From Deferribacter abyssi (lineage in GTDB: Bacteria; Chrysiogenota; Deferribacteres; Deferribacterales; Deferribacteraceae): a stretch of 57,969 nt of DNA. Both the position numbers and the translations under genes were made by a program. The notes under the pieces are model-generated. The model was not told the DNA's origin and did no database searches. It saw only the letters and a list, made by a program, of their open reading frames with translations. The DNA lies in contig NZ_JAQNCS010000017.1 of assembly GCF_049472655.1 (NCBI RefSeq), forward strand, positions 1-57,969, given 5' to 3'. Positions 34,887 through 42,705 of this stretch are shown piece after piece; the stretch's first letter is position 1, and each line of letters begins with the position of its first letter.

Positions 34887-35642
34887 TTATCCTATTTTTA
34901 TAGGTCCATCTTTAGATCCACTCAAGAATTGCACAACATAAGGGTTATCTGATGATTTAAAATCTTCTGGTGTGCCATACATTACTATTTTTCCATCATA
35001 AATCATAGCAATATAATCAGCAATTTTAAAAGTAGAGTCTATATCATGTGAGATCACCACAGAAGTTACGTTTAACTTTTTCTGCGTATCATAAATCAAA
35101 GTATCTACGACATCAGTCATTATAGGGTCAAGTCCTGTAGTAGGTTCGTCATAAAGAATTATTTCAGGCTCAAGGGCAATAGCTCTTGCAAGCCCTACCC
35201 TTTTTCTCATACCACCTGATAACTCAGAAGGCATTTTATATTCAACGTCTTTCAACCCCACTAGAGCCAATTTCTCTAAAACTATTTCTTTTATTTCTTT
35301 TTCTTTTAGGTTTGTGTGTTCTCTTAATGGAAAAGCTACATTTTCATATACGTTCATTGAGTCAAACAATGCTGCATTTTGAAAAAGCATACCAAATTTT
35401 TTCCTTATATCTAATAACTTTTTTTTACTAAGTGTAGACAAATCCTCCCCACAAACAATTACTTTACCACTATCAGGTTTAATAAGTCCCATCATTTGTT
35501 TTAGTAAAACACTTTTGCCTGTACCAGAAGGACCGATTATACAAGTAATAGCGTTCTTTATAATATTTAAATCTATACCTTTGTGTACTTTGTGTCTCCC
35601 AAAACTTTTATGCAAATCTATTATCTCAATTGCAATTTCCAT
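34887..35642 (-). CDS. mlaF: MlaF-type ABC transporter ATPase
   Basis: 251 residues. Walker A GPSGTGKS at 37-44, the ABC signature LSGGMRKRVGLARA, Walker B IILYDEPTTGLDP, and a His switch in VVISHD. The MRKRVG form of the signature is usual in MCE-type (Mla/Mkl) ATPases. It powers lipid movement through MlaE and MlaD between the two membranes. AGAGGAT precedes the ATG, and mlaD starts 12 bp downstream. Confidence 0.93.
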   Translation of the reverse strand: MEIAIEIIDLHKSFGRHKVHKGIDLNIIKNAITCIIGPSGTGKSVLLKQMMGLIKPDSGKVIVCGEDLSTLSKKKLLDIRKKFGMLFQNAALFDSMNVYENVAFPLREHTNLKEKEIKEIVLEKLALVGLKDVEYKMPSELSGGMRKRVGLARAIALEPEIILYDEPTTGLDPIMTDVVDTLIYDTQKKLNVTSVVISHDIDSTFKIADYIAMIYDGKIVMYGTPEDFKSSDNPYVVQFLSGSKDGPIKIG

Positions 35643-35650
35643 ACAATCCT

Positions 35651-36424
35651 CTAAAACATTATTGCTGTTAAAATATAATCAAATACTAGTATCAAGACAC
35701 AGGACATTACTACTGATTCTGTTGTTGACTTTCCTACTCCTTCTGCCCCACCTGTAGTATAAAAACCTTTATAACAACCCACTAGCGTCAAAATCAACCC
35801 AAAAACAGTTGCTTTTATAATCCCATTGTACAAATCTTCAAATTCTACATATTTGTACATGGTTTCTAAAAAAAGAGTTTTATTTATCCCAAGAATTTCA
35901 ACTCCAACAAAGTAACCACCCACTATACCACAAAAAACAGCTATAACATTTAAAATTGGCATAACAATTACACCAGCTAAAACTCTTGGAACGATAAGGT
36001 ATTGAACAGGTTCTACCGCTAAAGCATATAAAGCATCAATTTGCTCGGACACTCTCATTGTACCTATTTCTGCAGCAATAGCGGAACCAGCCCTTGCTGC
36101 GACCATAATTGAACTTAAAACAGGTCCCAATTCTCTTGCCATTCCTATTCCTACTACAGTTCCAACCATATATTCTGCTCCAAATTTATGAAAACCTATA
36201 TAACTTTGAAAAGAAAAAACCATCCCTGTAAATGTTCCTGTAAGTATAATTACAGACAGTGAACTTACCCCTATAAATTCCATTTGTTTAAATAAGAGCT
36301 TAATCCTATATGGTGGAACAAACATCCATCGAACTGTATCAATAAATATTAAAAATAACCTACCAGATCCTAATATAAGTTTTAAAACAGGAGATCCAAC
36401 AATTTCAAAAAAATTAATAATCAT
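35651..36424 (-). CDS. mlaE: MlaE-type ABC transporter permease
   Basis: 257 residues from ATG 36424 (MIINFFEIVGS), the start I prefer: a longer in-frame reading runs 99 bp further into alr, while an AAGGG lies 9 nt before this ATG. Five to six membrane helices with the MlaE core: VSSLSVIILTGTFTGMVFSFQ, ARELGPVLSSIMVAARAGSAIAAEIGTMRVSEQIDAL and VPRVLAGVI. It is the inner-membrane channel of the MCE lipid transporter. It overlaps the end of alr by 11 bp. Confidence 0.93.
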   Translation of the reverse strand: MIINFFEIVGSPVLKLILGSGRLFLIFIDTVRWMFVPPYRIKLLFKQMEFIGVSSLSVIILTGTFTGMVFSFQSYIGFHKFGAEYMVGTVVGIGMARELGPVLSSIMVAARAGSAIAAEIGTMRVSEQIDALYALAVEPVQYLIVPRVLAGVIVMPILNVIAVFCGIVGGYFVGVEILGINKTLFLETMYKYVEFEDLYNGIIKATVFGLILTLVGCYKGFYTTGGAEGVGKSTTESVVMSCVLILVFDYILTAIMF

Positions 36425-37505
36425 CACTGTAAACCCTTGGAATTCTATCTGAAATTGCACATAATATTTCATAACTAATTGTATTACATAGTTCTGCCAA
36501 TATATTAGCCCCAACATTTTCACCCAATATTTCTACTTCTTCCAGTATCTCATTGTCGCTAAGATGAGATATATCTATCATTGTCATATCCATACATACA
36601 CGCCCTACTACATTGCAACGCTTTCCATTGACATACATAAAACCTTTATTACTTAAGCTTCTAAAATAACCATCAGCATAACCAATAGGTACAACACCAA
36701 TTTTCATTTTTTTATCAGCTATAAACATTTGATTATAGCTAACTTTATCACCTTTCTTCAACTCTTTTACATGAACAATTTTTGAAAATATTTTCATTAC
36801 AGGTTTTAGGCTAAAACTATTTTCAGGGTATACATAACCATAAGTCATAATACCAGGCCTTGTATAGTCAAAATCATTTTTATAAAAACATATCGCTGAT
36901 GAGTTAAACACAGAAGAAGGGATGTTTAAGTTTTCTCTCCTTAAAAAGTTTTTAAATGTTTTAATTTGTAATTCTGTATATTTTCTATCAGTATCAGAAG
37001 AAGATAAGTGTGTCATGCACAAAACAAATTTGATATTTGAAAAAGTACTTGATAATTCAAAATAACTAATACTTGTATCAAATCCAAGTCTATTCATCCC
37101 TGTATCAATTTTCAATGCAGCAGGGTGAATACAATTTTTTGAGATTAGATATCTATTGAAACTTGAGGCCAAATTATAATCATAGATTGTAAGTATAAGA
37201 TTATTAGCCAGTATTTCATCATAATATTTTTCATCGACATAACCTAGTACAATTATATGAGCATCTTTTAACTTTCTCCTTAAGCTTATTCCTTCTTCTA
37301 TTGTAGCGACACCAAAATGCGTTATATCACACTGTTTGTATGCAAACTCTGCTATTTTTATAGCACCATGACCATAAGCATCAGCCTTTACAATAGCTAT
37401 AATTTTTGAGTTAGACAATTTTTTAGCTATCTCGATATTATGTTTATAGTTCGATAGATCAATATAAGCGTAGGTAGGTCTCAAGGTTTTAATTTTTGTC
37501 AACAT
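36414..37505 (-). CDS. alr: Alanine racemase
   Basis: Makes D-alanine for peptidoglycan with PLP. Lys40 (VKADAYGHG) is the PLP lysine and Tyr257 (KVSYNQMF) the second base. YIDLSNYKHNI, GMNRLGF, IPIGYADGY-type (VVPIGYADGYFR) and RVCMDMTMID complete the family pattern. It is 363 residues long. It overlaps prfB upstream by 17 bp and mlaE downstream by 11 bp. Confidence 0.95.
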   Translation of the reverse strand: MLTKIKTLRPTYAYIDLSNYKHNIEIAKKLSNSKIIAIVKADAYGHGAIKIAEFAYKQCDITHFGVATIEEGISLRRKLKDAHIIVLGYVDEKYYDEILANNLILTIYDYNLASSFNRYLISKNCIHPAALKIDTGMNRLGFDTSISYFELSSTFSNIKFVLCMTHLSSSDTDRKYTELQIKTFKNFLRRENLNIPSSVFNSSAICFYKNDFDYTRPGIMTYGYVYPENSFSLKPVMKIFSKIVHVKELKKGDKVSYNQMFIADKKMKIGVVPIGYADGYFRSLSNKGFMYVNGKRCNVVGRVCMDMTMIDISHLSDNEILEEVEILGENVGANILAELCNTISYEILCAISDRIPRVYSDDY

Positions 37506-38610
37506 CTTTTGTTATACCTGCCTCCATAAGAAGATATTCACGGATAAAATCATCTATATCCCCATCCATTACTGCATCCACATTACCTGTTTCATACCTT
37601 GTTCTTAAATCTTTTACCATTTTATAAGGATGCATCACATAAGACCTTATTTGATTACCCCACCCTATTTCTGTTTTACTGCTTTCTAGTTTTTCCTTCT
37701 CTTTATTCCTTTTTTCCATTTCATATTCGTAAAGTCTAGCTTTTAAAATCTTCATTGCATGGGCTTTGTTTTTGTGTTGACTTCTTTCATTCTGACAAGT
37801 AACTACAATCCCTGTTGGGAGATGAGTAATTCTTACAGCTGAATCTGTTGTATTTACATGCTGCCCGCCCGCTCCACTAGCTCTAAATGTCTCTATTTTT
37901 AAATCTGATTCATTAATTTCAATTTCAATATTTTCATCAATTTCTGGTAAAACAAATACAGATGCAAAAGATGTATGTCTCCTATTATTAGAATCAAAGG
38001 GAGAAATTCTAACAAGTCTGTGAACTCCAGATTCACCTTTTAGATAACCATAACTATATTCACCTATTACATTAAAAGTGATAGATTTAATTCCCGCTTC
38101 ATCACCAGGTAACATATCCAATATTTCATATTTAAACTTTTTTCTTTCAATCCATCGAGTATACATTCTAAAAAGCATAGATACCCAATCACAAGCCTCT
38201 GTACCACCTGCACCAGCATGAATAGTGACAATAGCATTGTTTATATCGTGCTCACCGCTTAATATTAATTTCAATTCAAAATCTATGACTTTCTTTTTTA
38301 AAGTTTCAATGTTATCTAGTAGTTCCTGCTCAACTTCTTCAGAACCTTCTTTATATAGCTCAATTAAAACATCAATATCATCCCTCAATATTGTCAGCTC
38401 TTCCCATTCGGATAAAAACTTTTTTAATACAGACTGTTCTTTAAGAAGTTGCTTTGATTCTTTTTTACTCCAAAATTCTGGATCTTCCATCGATTTCCTA
38501 TCAATTTCTGCTATTTTAGATTCTAACTCTTCTTTATTAACTATTTTTCTAAAAGAATTAATATTTTCATCAATTTTTTCTAGTATTTCTATCAACTCTT
38601 CAATAATCAT
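37489..38610 (-). CDS. prfB: Peptide chain release factor 2
   Basis: Recognises UGA and UAA stops and triggers peptide release. The SPF anticodon-like motif appears in RISPFDSNNRRHTSFAS and the GGQ at 248-250 (GAGGQHVNTTDSAVR). The start is ATG 38610 (MIIEELIEIL), preceded by GAGGTC; the 60 bp of open frame upstream lack a ribosome site. The 373 residues are read in one frame: the usual in-frame TGA with CTTTGA slip site near codon 25 is absent, so the autoregulatory frameshift is not used here. Confidence 0.94.
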   Translation of the reverse strand: MIIEELIEILEKIDENINSFRKIVNKEELESKIAEIDRKSMEDPEFWSKKESKQLLKEQSVLKKFLSEWEELTILRDDIDVLIELYKEGSEEVEQELLDNIETLKKKVIDFELKLILSGEHDINNAIVTIHAGAGGTEACDWVSMLFRMYTRWIERKKFKYEILDMLPGDEAGIKSITFNVIGEYSYGYLKGESGVHRLVRISPFDSNNRRHTSFASVFVLPEIDENIEIEINESDLKIETFRASGAGGQHVNTTDSAVRITHLPTGIVVTCQNERSQHKNKAHAMKILKARLYEYEMEKRNKEKEKLESSKTEIGWGNQIRSYVMHPYKMVKDLRTRYETGNVDAVMDGDIDDFIREYLLMEAGITKDVDKN

Positions 38611-38641
38611 ATTGACCTCATAAACACATATTCTAAAATAA

Positions 38642-39961
38642 TTAACTACCACTAACAGAAAATTTATCAAACATTACAGATGGAGTAATTATTCCACCAA
38701 AATCTCTAATATCATTAAAAATGATAGCACAGTTTTCAAGTAAATCTTTAAGATTTGCAGTTAACACCATTTCCTTAAATGGAGTTATAGCTTCGCCGTT
38801 TTTATAATAAATACCATTTATACCAACAGAAAATTCTCCACTTATAGGATCCGCCATATGCATACCCATCACATCAGTTATTAAAAGTACATCATTATAT
38901 TTTGTGATTTCTGATTGCAAATCTTTTTCACCTTCTTTTAAAATAAAATTTGAAGAAGAAATTTCTATTTTTCCACTATTACTCAATGATGCGTTACCTG
39001 TATTTTTGGTATTTAATTTCTTAGAAGTATAACTATTGTGTAAATAACTTTTTAATTCGCCATTTACAATTACAAAAGTTTTATTGCCAACAACCCCCTC
39101 ATCATCAAAATAATAACTTCCAACACCTCTTTCCAACTTTGTATCATCATAAATTGAAAGAACATTACTAGCTACTTTTTCTCCTATTTTTTCCTTTAAA
39201 AAACTTTTGTTTTTGATAATATGTTCCGCGTTTACCAAATCTGATATCAATTCAAGGAATTCTGCCATAACTGTGTTTTCAAACACCAAATAATATTTAC
39301 CACTATTTAACTTTTTAGCATTTAAAAGTCTTACTGCTGATTTTGCAGCCCTAACTCCAACAAGATTGTAATCAAAATCATCATAATATCTTGTAACCGA
39401 AAAATCATAACCACTTTGAGAATCTTTCCCATTATCTGCCACTACATATGTAGAACCTGAAAAATAAGTAGATTCTTGTGAAACAACATCCCCCTCAGAA
39501 TTTATTAGACATATTTTTTCCAGTGTTGAAGAAAAAGTTGTATGTCTAACATTTTTAATATAATTGCTAAAATTTAAAGCATTTGCTTCTATTTCTAATG
39601 CAGTTGTCAAATGTTTATTATGATCTAATTTTTCAAAAACTTCATCCCTAATAAATAACTTTTTATTAAATTTATCAATTTTCGGAAAATCAATATATTG
39701 ATCAAAGTTTAAATAATCAAATAAGTTTTTAATTTTGGAGAAACTTTCTTTAATAACTTTTAAATCCATTCCTGAAATTTTATAGGTACAAAGTTTACCG
39801 TTGTGTAAAACTCTTATATAATGTTCTCGACTTTTAACTGTTTTTAAATCTTCAATTTCCCCCATCTTTACAGTTATCTTAAAACTTACAATATCTTCTA
39901 TATATATATTAATTTTATCATATTCATGATCTATCAATTTAATTAATTCAAAATAGTTCAT
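38642..39961 (-). CDS. pmbA: TldE/PmbA-family protein
   Basis: 439 residues of the TldD/TldE (U62) superfamily. There is no HExxH motif, so it matches the non-metal TldE/PmbA subunit, which works with TldD as a protease on peptides and microcin precursors. Family segments: SGVYYF-like VGSYYFDDEGVVG, TKNTGNASLSNSG and GMHMADPISGEFSVG. The tldD partner is not in the window. It follows the acetyltransferase gene with no gap and is 31 bp upstream of prfB. Confidence 0.88.
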   Translation of the reverse strand: MNYFELIKLIDHEYDKINIYIEDIVSFKITVKMGEIEDLKTVKSREHYIRVLHNGKLCTYKISGMDLKVIKESFSKIKNLFDYLNFDQYIDFPKIDKFNKKLFIRDEVFEKLDHNKHLTTALEIEANALNFSNYIKNVRHTTFSSTLEKICLINSEGDVVSQESTYFSGSTYVVADNGKDSQSGYDFSVTRYYDDFDYNLVGVRAAKSAVRLLNAKKLNSGKYYLVFENTVMAEFLELISDLVNAEHIIKNKSFLKEKIGEKVASNVLSIYDDTKLERGVGSYYFDDEGVVGNKTFVIVNGELKSYLHNSYTSKKLNTKNTGNASLSNSGKIEISSSNFILKEGEKDLQSEITKYNDVLLITDVMGMHMADPISGEFSVGINGIYYKNGEAITPFKEMVLTANLKDLLENCAIIFNDIRDFGGIITPSVMFDKFSVSGS

Positions 39962-40411
39962 CTAAATCTCCTTAATTACAGCAATTTCATCACAATCTGG
40001 AAATTTTGAGCACTTCAAGCAGTCAGACCAGATTTTTTTTGGCAATTTTTCTTTGTTTATAATTTTGAATCCTAGTTTCCTAAAAAAATCAACCTTATAA
40101 GTAAGAGCAAATACCTTAGAAACACCTAATTCTTTAGCTCTATTTATACATTGTTCAACCAAAATTTTACCTATTCCTCTCTTATGTTTATCTTGCAATA
40201 CTGCTAAAGACCGAATTTCTGCTAAGTCTTCCCATGATGGAAAAAGGGCGCAACAACCAAAGATTTTACCATTTTCTTCATAAACGAAATACTTTAAAAT
40301 ATTTTCATATATTTCATTTATGCTAAGAGGAAGCATTTCCCCATTTTTTGCATAACTGTTAACTAATTGCTGTATAACTTTTGCATCCTTCATTACAGCG
40401 TTTCTAACCAT
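39962..40411 (-). CDS. GNAT N-acetyltransferase, short ArgA-like
   Basis: 149 residues. The acetyl-CoA loop is DKHKRGIGKILVEQCI, with the strand AEIRSLAV before it. The C-terminal block LPKKIWSDCLKCSKFPDCDEIAV, with three Cys, is typical of the short stand-alone N-acetylglutamate synthase-like proteins in delta-proteobacteria and related phyla. That would make it the first enzyme of arginine synthesis, but no arg biosynthesis genes adjoin it. It overlaps the upstream lipoprotein gene by 8 bp. Confidence 0.75.
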   Translation of the reverse strand: MVRNAVMKDAKVIQQLVNSYAKNGEMLPLSINEIYENILKYFVYEENGKIFGCCALFPSWEDLAEIRSLAVLQDKHKRGIGKILVEQCINRAKELGVSKVFALTYKVDFFRKLGFKIINKEKLPKKIWSDCLKCSKFPDCDEIAVIKEI

Positions 40412-40802
40412 TTATAACCTTAACAAATTTTTTAAAAAGATTAATAGCAGTTTCTTTATCAGGTAATAAATTGTAACCTTTTCTTGCTTTTATGATTACT
40501 TTCGTAGCGTTAGGGGTTAAAGGTTTTGCTCTAAAATATATTTTTATGTTGTTTATCTCAGCATTGATTTTTCCTTCTGATATGGAAACAAGTATTAGTT
40601 TACCCTTCTCACGTTTAATTATTTGGGAAAATATCTCTACAGCTCTTTCTTTAGATACTGCAAAATTATCTGAAACAGAATCTGCAGTCAAACTGTATGT
40701 AGCACCTGCACCTGCTCCTGCAGCAATAACAACTGGAGCAACACAAGAAACCGTTGAATTAAATATTATTAATAAAAGCAACATCATCAGATAGTTTTTC
40801 AC
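40404..40802 (-). CDS. DUF3568-like probable lipoprotein
   Basis: 132 residues. The N-terminus MKNYLMMLLLLIIFNSTVSC looks like a lipoprotein signal with Cys20, although Thr at -3 is not the usual residue. After it comes an Ala/Gly-rich AAGAGAGATYSL and a small alpha-beta domain. DUF3568 members are small exported proteins of unknown role. The start is GTG 40802 with GGAGG 6 nt upstream. It opens the long minus-strand gene run and has a good promoter (40837-40865). Confidence 0.65.
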   Translation of the reverse strand: MKNYLMMLLLLIIFNSTVSCVAPVVIAAGAGAGATYSLTADSVSDNFAVSKERAVEIFSQIIKREKGKLILVSISEGKINAEINNIKIYFRAKPLTPNATKVIIKARKGYNLLPDKETAINLFKKFVKVING

Positions 40803-40836
40803 ATCAAACCTCCATCTATTGTTTTTTGTTTATATT

Positions 40837-40865
40837 GTATTAAAGAGGTTAAAAAATCAAGTCAA
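40837..40865 (-). promoter_or_regulatory. Predicted promoter of the DUF3568-to-mqnD gene run
   Basis: Minus strand TTGACT (40860-40865), 17-bp spacer, TAATAC (40837-40842). Its -35 lies only 7 bp from the -35 of the divergent rrf2 promoter. Confidence 0.55.
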
Positions 40866-40872
40866 ATAAAAA

Positions 40873-40902
40873 TTGACAAAAAAATACTTTAAGAGTATTT
40901 TT
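40873..40902 (+). promoter_or_regulatory. rrf2 promoter with dyad operator
   Basis: Perfect -35 TTGACA (40873-40878), 17-bp spacer, TATTTT (40896-40901). A perfect 9-bp inverted repeat AAAAATACT-ttaag-AGTATTTTT (40880-40902) fills the spacer and covers the -10. It is the natural site for autorepression by the Rrf2 protein. Confidence 0.65.
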
Positions 40903-40920
40903 ATCTTAAAAGGAGATTAT

Positions 40921-41316
40921 ATGAAAATTACAAGAGCAACTGACTATGCACTCAGAGTTATGGTTTTTTTTGCAAAAGCTGAAAATGGTAAGGTATTTAT
41001 GCGTAGTGAACTTTCTAAATTTTGTGAAGTTCCTGATAGTTTCTTGGGAAAAATATTGCAAGTTTTAGCAAAAAAAGGATTATTAGTATCAGGTAAAGGG
41101 AAAAAAGGTGGTTTTAGATTAAAAAAGAAACCTGATGAAATTACATTGTATGATATAATTACTGCTGTGGATGGAGAAATATTTATTAATGAATGTCTTG
41201 ATAATCCAACTTACTGTAATAAGATCGAAAATTGCAGTATAAGTAATATTTTAAATAATATAAAAATCAAGTTTGTTAACGACCTAAAAAGTTATACCCT
41301 AAGAGATTTTTTATGA
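40921..41316 (+). CDS. Rrf2-family transcriptional regulator, probable Fe-S type
   Basis: 131 residues from ATG 40921 (MKITRATDYALRVM) with AAGGAG upstream; the frame stays open to a TTG inside the -35 box, which cannot be the start. N-terminal winged helix (EVPDSFLGKILQVLAKKGLL, SGKGKKGGFRL). Cys92, Cys99 and Cys106 are spaced x6, x6, close to the three ligands in IscR/NsrR (usually x5, x5), so a [2Fe-2S] or [4Fe-4S] sensor for NO, O2 or cluster status is likely. Target genes unknown; the divergent promoter next door is a candidate. Confidence 0.88.
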   Translation: MKITRATDYALRVMVFFAKAENGKVFMRSELSKFCEVPDSFLGKILQVLAKKGLLVSGKGKKGGFRLKKKPDEITLYDIITAVDGEIFINECLDNPTYCNKIENCSISNILNNIKIKFVNDLKSYTLRDFL

Positions 41317-41327
41317 GAAAATCTCTT
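41301..41327. terminator. Hairpin shared by converging rrf2 and hemY ends
   Basis: Perfect 10-bp arms AAGAGATTTT / AAAATCTCTT around a 7-nt loop. The loop holds both stop codons: hemY TAA (41311-41313, minus) and rrf2 TGA (41314-41316, plus). No U-run follows on either strand, so it may stabilise 3' ends or hinder read-through rather than act as a classic intrinsic terminator. Confidence 0.55.
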
Positions 41328-42669
41328 TAGCAATTTCATAACTTCTTTTTGTACAGTCGTTTATTCCTATACCATAAAGTAGGTTTCCACCTATATAAAT
41401 ACCTTGTATATCTTTGCATATCATACTAACTTTACTTACAATTTCACTGTGACCTTTATAATATTGAGGAATTGCCTTTTCCCATAAAAAATATTTATAT
41501 ATCAACGGACGATTTTTTATACCAAGAATATCTTTTATTTCCTCAAATGCTATTTCTTTCAACTCATCTGGTGTATGATTTAAAATCCAACTGTTTTTAT
41601 CCCCACCCATAATGACTCTAATAAGCTTATGATTTGCAGGTGCTCTTTCTGGAAAAATAGAAGATGTAAATAATGCACCTAAAATCTTTTTCTTTTCACT
41701 TAAAGGAATTAAATATCCAAAACCATCAAGAGGATCTAACACATCATCAAATCTAAATCCAAAACCGATGACAAAGGCTGGAGCATAATGAATTTTTGAT
41801 AATTCACTGGCTAAATCTTTATTCAAATACTCTAAAAAATTAGCAGAAATATATGCAGGAGAAGTTATGATAATATTGTCAAAAACATATTTATTACCAT
41901 TTGCAAACACAACAAACATATTATTTTCTTTTATAATTTTATCAACAGAATTATTAAACAATATTTTGGTATTTTTCAATTTAGTAGCAAGATCGTTTAC
42001 TCCGTTTATAAGTCCACCTTTATAAGAAGTAAGGTTCCCTCCTGGGCCAGCTGGACCACTTTTTTTCCCTTTCTTTTTGAACAATGCTTTAAAAAGTCCC
42101 CCATACTCTTTTTCCAATTCATAAATAACAGGAAAACAGGATTTAAGACTTAATTTTTCAGGATCTCCTGCAAATACTCCAGAAACCATTGGCGAAATGA
42201 GATAATCAAGTGCCTCTTTTCCTAATCTCCTTTTAGCAAATTCTGCAATAGTTTCATCATAAATATTTTTTTTCTGAGGAACAAATAGTTCACCAATAAC
42301 TCTCAATTTTCCTTTAAAGGTTAATAACTGTGAAGATAAAAAATCTCCAGGTTTTTCTGGTAGTTTATGAAGCTTTCCATTTCTCATTATAAATCGTTTT
42401 TTTGCTTTTTCGTTACTTGGCAATAAGTTTTGTTTTAAGCCAGCTTTTTCAAAAAGCATAACTGTTGATGGTTTGCTATCTAAAAACCCATTTGGACCGG
42501 ACTCTATAGCAAAACCGTTTTGCTTAAAAGTGTCAATAGTACCACCAAGTTTGGAACTTTTTTCAAAAAGATAAATTTCAATACTCTTATTATTCTCTTT
42601 TGCAAAAAATTCTAACCAGAACGATACAGAAATACCAGAAATTCCTCCTCCAATAACACCAACTTTCAT
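41311..42669 (-). CDS. hemY: Protoporphyrinogen/coproporphyrinogen oxidase
   Basis: FAD-dependent oxidation of a porphyrinogen in haem synthesis. 452 residues; N-terminal FAD loop VIGGGISGISVSFWLE, GGTIDTFKQNGFAIESGPNGFLDSKP, and the C-terminal FAD segment GIYIGGNLLYGIGINDCTKRSYEIA. Whether it uses protoporphyrinogen IX or coproporphyrinogen III cannot be told without hemH/hemQ context. It is the last gene of the argS-SPOR-PgaB-like run, with AGAGGTG before the ATG. It fits the haem proteins encoded here. It converges on rrf2 with a 6-bp overlap. Confidence 0.92.
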   Translation of the reverse strand: MKVGVIGGGISGISVSFWLEFFAKENNKSIEIYLFEKSSKLGGTIDTFKQNGFAIESGPNGFLDSKPSTVMLFEKAGLKQNLLPSNEKAKKRFIMRNGKLHKLPEKPGDFLSSQLLTFKGKLRVIGELFVPQKKNIYDETIAEFAKRRLGKEALDYLISPMVSGVFAGDPEKLSLKSCFPVIYELEKEYGGLFKALFKKKGKKSGPAGPGGNLTSYKGGLINGVNDLATKLKNTKILFNNSVDKIIKENNMFVVFANGNKYVFDNIIITSPAYISANFLEYLNKDLASELSKIHYAPAFVIGFGFRFDDVLDPLDGFGYLIPLSEKKKILGALFTSSIFPERAPANHKLIRVIMGGDKNSWILNHTPDELKEIAFEEIKDILGIKNRPLIYKYFLWEKAIPQYYKGHSEIVSKVSMICKDIQGIYIGGNLLYGIGINDCTKRSYEIAKEIFS

Positions 42670-42705
42670 ATAACACCTCTACATATTAACAATTTAAATA
42701 AAAAT

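Noticed and set aside
36425..36523. N-terminal extension of MlaE into alr
   Set aside because: The added residues do not resemble MlaE, lie wholly within alr coding sequence, and ATG 36424 has an AAGGG upstream.
38225..38623. A 132-codon plus-strand frame inside prfB
   Set aside because: Low-complexity Ser/Phe-rich translation typical of the complement of Lys/Glu-rich coding sequence in an AT-rich genome.
40873..40920. Sixteen extra N-terminal codons for the Rrf2 regulator
   Set aside because: The upstream TTG is part of the -35 box and the true ATG at 40921 has an AAGGAG site and the conserved family N-terminus.
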